From contig LOER01000033.1 of assembly GCA_001515945.1 (NCBI GenBank), forward strand, positions 186,001 through 250,000: a stretch of DNA of 64,000 bases. Reading direction: 5' to 3'. The notes beneath the pieces are model-generated. The model was not told where the DNA came from, did not search any database, and was given only the letters and a program-made list of their open reading frames with translations. The translations under genes and the position numbers were made by a program. Of this stretch, positions 63,270 to 64,000 are shown in pieces (the first letter of the stretch is position 1; every line of letters starts with the position of its first letter). The DNA is from Desulfitibacter sp. BRH_c19. GTDB taxonomy: Bacteria > Bacillota > DSM-16504 > Desulfitibacterales > Desulfitibacteraceae.

Positions 63270-64000
63270 TTATTTCCTTTTCAAAATCGGTATCCATATT
63301 TGGCTTTTAAAAGTTGGTGAAGTTACATCTTTATTCTCAGTCCACAAGATTTCTGGCCCTTCTGTTTGTTGATAGTTTGAGGATGGAAACCATTCAGAAT
63401 AGATGCGTCCCCAGGCATCTTGCAGCGTATCAGGAAATGGTCCAACTGATTCGAATACAGCCCATGTTGAGGCAGCAACTTCAAGTTGTGTCAAGTTATC
63501 TGGACATTCATTAGTTATAGCAACGCCTATATAATGATCAAGCTCCCCTTTTCCCTCCATTCGACCTTCAGAAAAGTTCGTAGATGCTTGAAGCAGTCCT
63601 AGAGGCTCAACATTGGAAAGCTCCTTAAGTTTATTTATTGTCTCATCATTTAAAGTTTTCCACATAGCGGCAATCTCTGGATTAACTCCATGGAAAATTA
63701 TAGGAACCCTCTTCTTGATACCAACTATACGAAATGCCTCTTTTTCTTCAATTCGATAGTTCATTTCACTTCCTCCTTTAATTGATAATTGAAAGGTCAT
63801 TCGTGGATAAGCTCTTAATGATCGACCATTATTTCTGGCCTCTGACGGTGTTATCCCACGCAAACTTTGAAAAGCTCTTGTAAAAGAATCTGGTGAGTTG
63901 TATCCATATTTTATCGCAACATCAATTATCTTAATGCTACTATTAGTGAATTCGAACGCCGCAAAAGTAAGGCGTCTGCGGCGAATGTACTCCGAAAGCG
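63270..64000 (-). CDS. AraC-family regulator with GyrI-like effector domain, N-terminus outside window
   Basis: The frame is open to the right edge and begins there within an AraC helix-turn-helix ([47 protein letters not shown]). Then follows the GyrI-like/effector-binding domain ([64 protein letters not shown]). ATG 63863 is internal and not the start. This architecture is common in regulators of multidrug or stress responses. The last residues are PILKRK. Confidence 0.9.
   Translation of the reverse strand, partial: LSEYIRRRRLTFAAFEFTNSSIKIIDVAIKYGYNSPDSFTRAFQSLRGITPSEARNNGRSLRAYPRMTFQLSIKGGSEMNYRIEEKEAFRIVGIKKRVPIIFHGVNPEIAAMWKTLNDETINKLKELSNVEPLGLLQASTNFSEGRMEGKGELDHYIGVAITNECPDNLTQLEVAASTWAVFESVGPFPDTLQDAWGRIYSEWFPSSNYQQTEGPEILWTENKDVTSPTFKSQIWIPILKRK

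Overview
This 64 kb window is from a low-G+C, Gram-positive anaerobe, most likely a member of the Clostridia. The evidence is strong AGGAGG-type ribosome binding sites, frequent TTG and GTG starts, S-layer homology (SLH) proteins, an FtsEX/M23/Ctp/MinJ-like division block, a split transketolase, several ferredoxin-type proteins, and a TGA-containing HesB-like gene that implies selenocysteine use. I saw no rRNA, tRNA, CRISPR array, intact transposase or phage module. Everything below is read by eye; no database search was run.

Layout. 1-2 kb: PHP hydrolase (cut by the window edge), Cof-type HAD phosphatase, small unknown. 2.3-12.2 kb: uvrC-uvrA and uvrB, with a chemoreceptor, a small membrane protein and an unknown 265-residue protein between. 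12.4-23.8 kb: an energy/redox block on the minus strand with two sub-operons: AprA/fumarate-reductase-like flavoprotein + ferredoxin/GltD-like oxidoreductase + TRAP transporter PQM, then PocR-like sensor kinase + AraC-type response regulator + second flavoprotein + small ferredoxin. A TauE/SafE permease follows. 23.9-26.6 kb: CadC-type repressor and heavy-metal P-type ATPase. 26.8-34.7 kb: RlpA-like wall protein, an ATPase with a degenerate duplicated half, and MinJ-like, CtpB-like, M23 peptidase, FtsX and FtsE. 35-38.4 kb: a decayed AIM24 gene, split transketolase, YitT. 38.6-44.4 kb: ModE-like regulator, modABC and a hybrid histidine kinase. 44.4-45.6 kb: a compact redox cassette (FTR catalytic subunit, glutaredoxin-like, Rieske, ferredoxin). 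45.8-58.7 kb: three very large secreted proteins and two paralogous lipoproteins. 59-64 kb: AraC regulator, a CstR-like persulfide sensor, the HesB-like selenoprotein, a membrane-anchored rhodanese, a GlsB-like protein, a frameshifted lipoprotein gene, and an AraC/GyrI-like regulator cut by the edge.

Most notable points. (1) At 60754..61023 an IscA/HesB-like protein is readable only if an in-frame TGA (60847..60849) is selenocysteine. A hairpin with a UGGAU loop lies at the right distance downstream. The gene sits behind a 32-bp perfect palindrome of the kind bound by the CsoR/CstR family, next to a regulator with the Cys31/Asn56/Cys60 pattern of a CstR persulfide sensor and before a rhodanese. 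This looks like a persulfide-responsive sulfur/selenium operon. (2) Three copies of an ORF-less element (31639..31900, 45816..45882, 58812..59054) keep paired arms while their loops vary, so they probably encode a structured RNA, perhaps related to guide-type RNAs of IS200/IS605-like elements. One copy supplies the last codons of a large RCC1-repeat gene. (3) The TRAP/flavoprotein block is a candidate system for uptake and reduction of an unidentified organic or sulfur substrate. Short REP-like hairpin repeats ending in GTCCCC are scattered through the intergenic regions.
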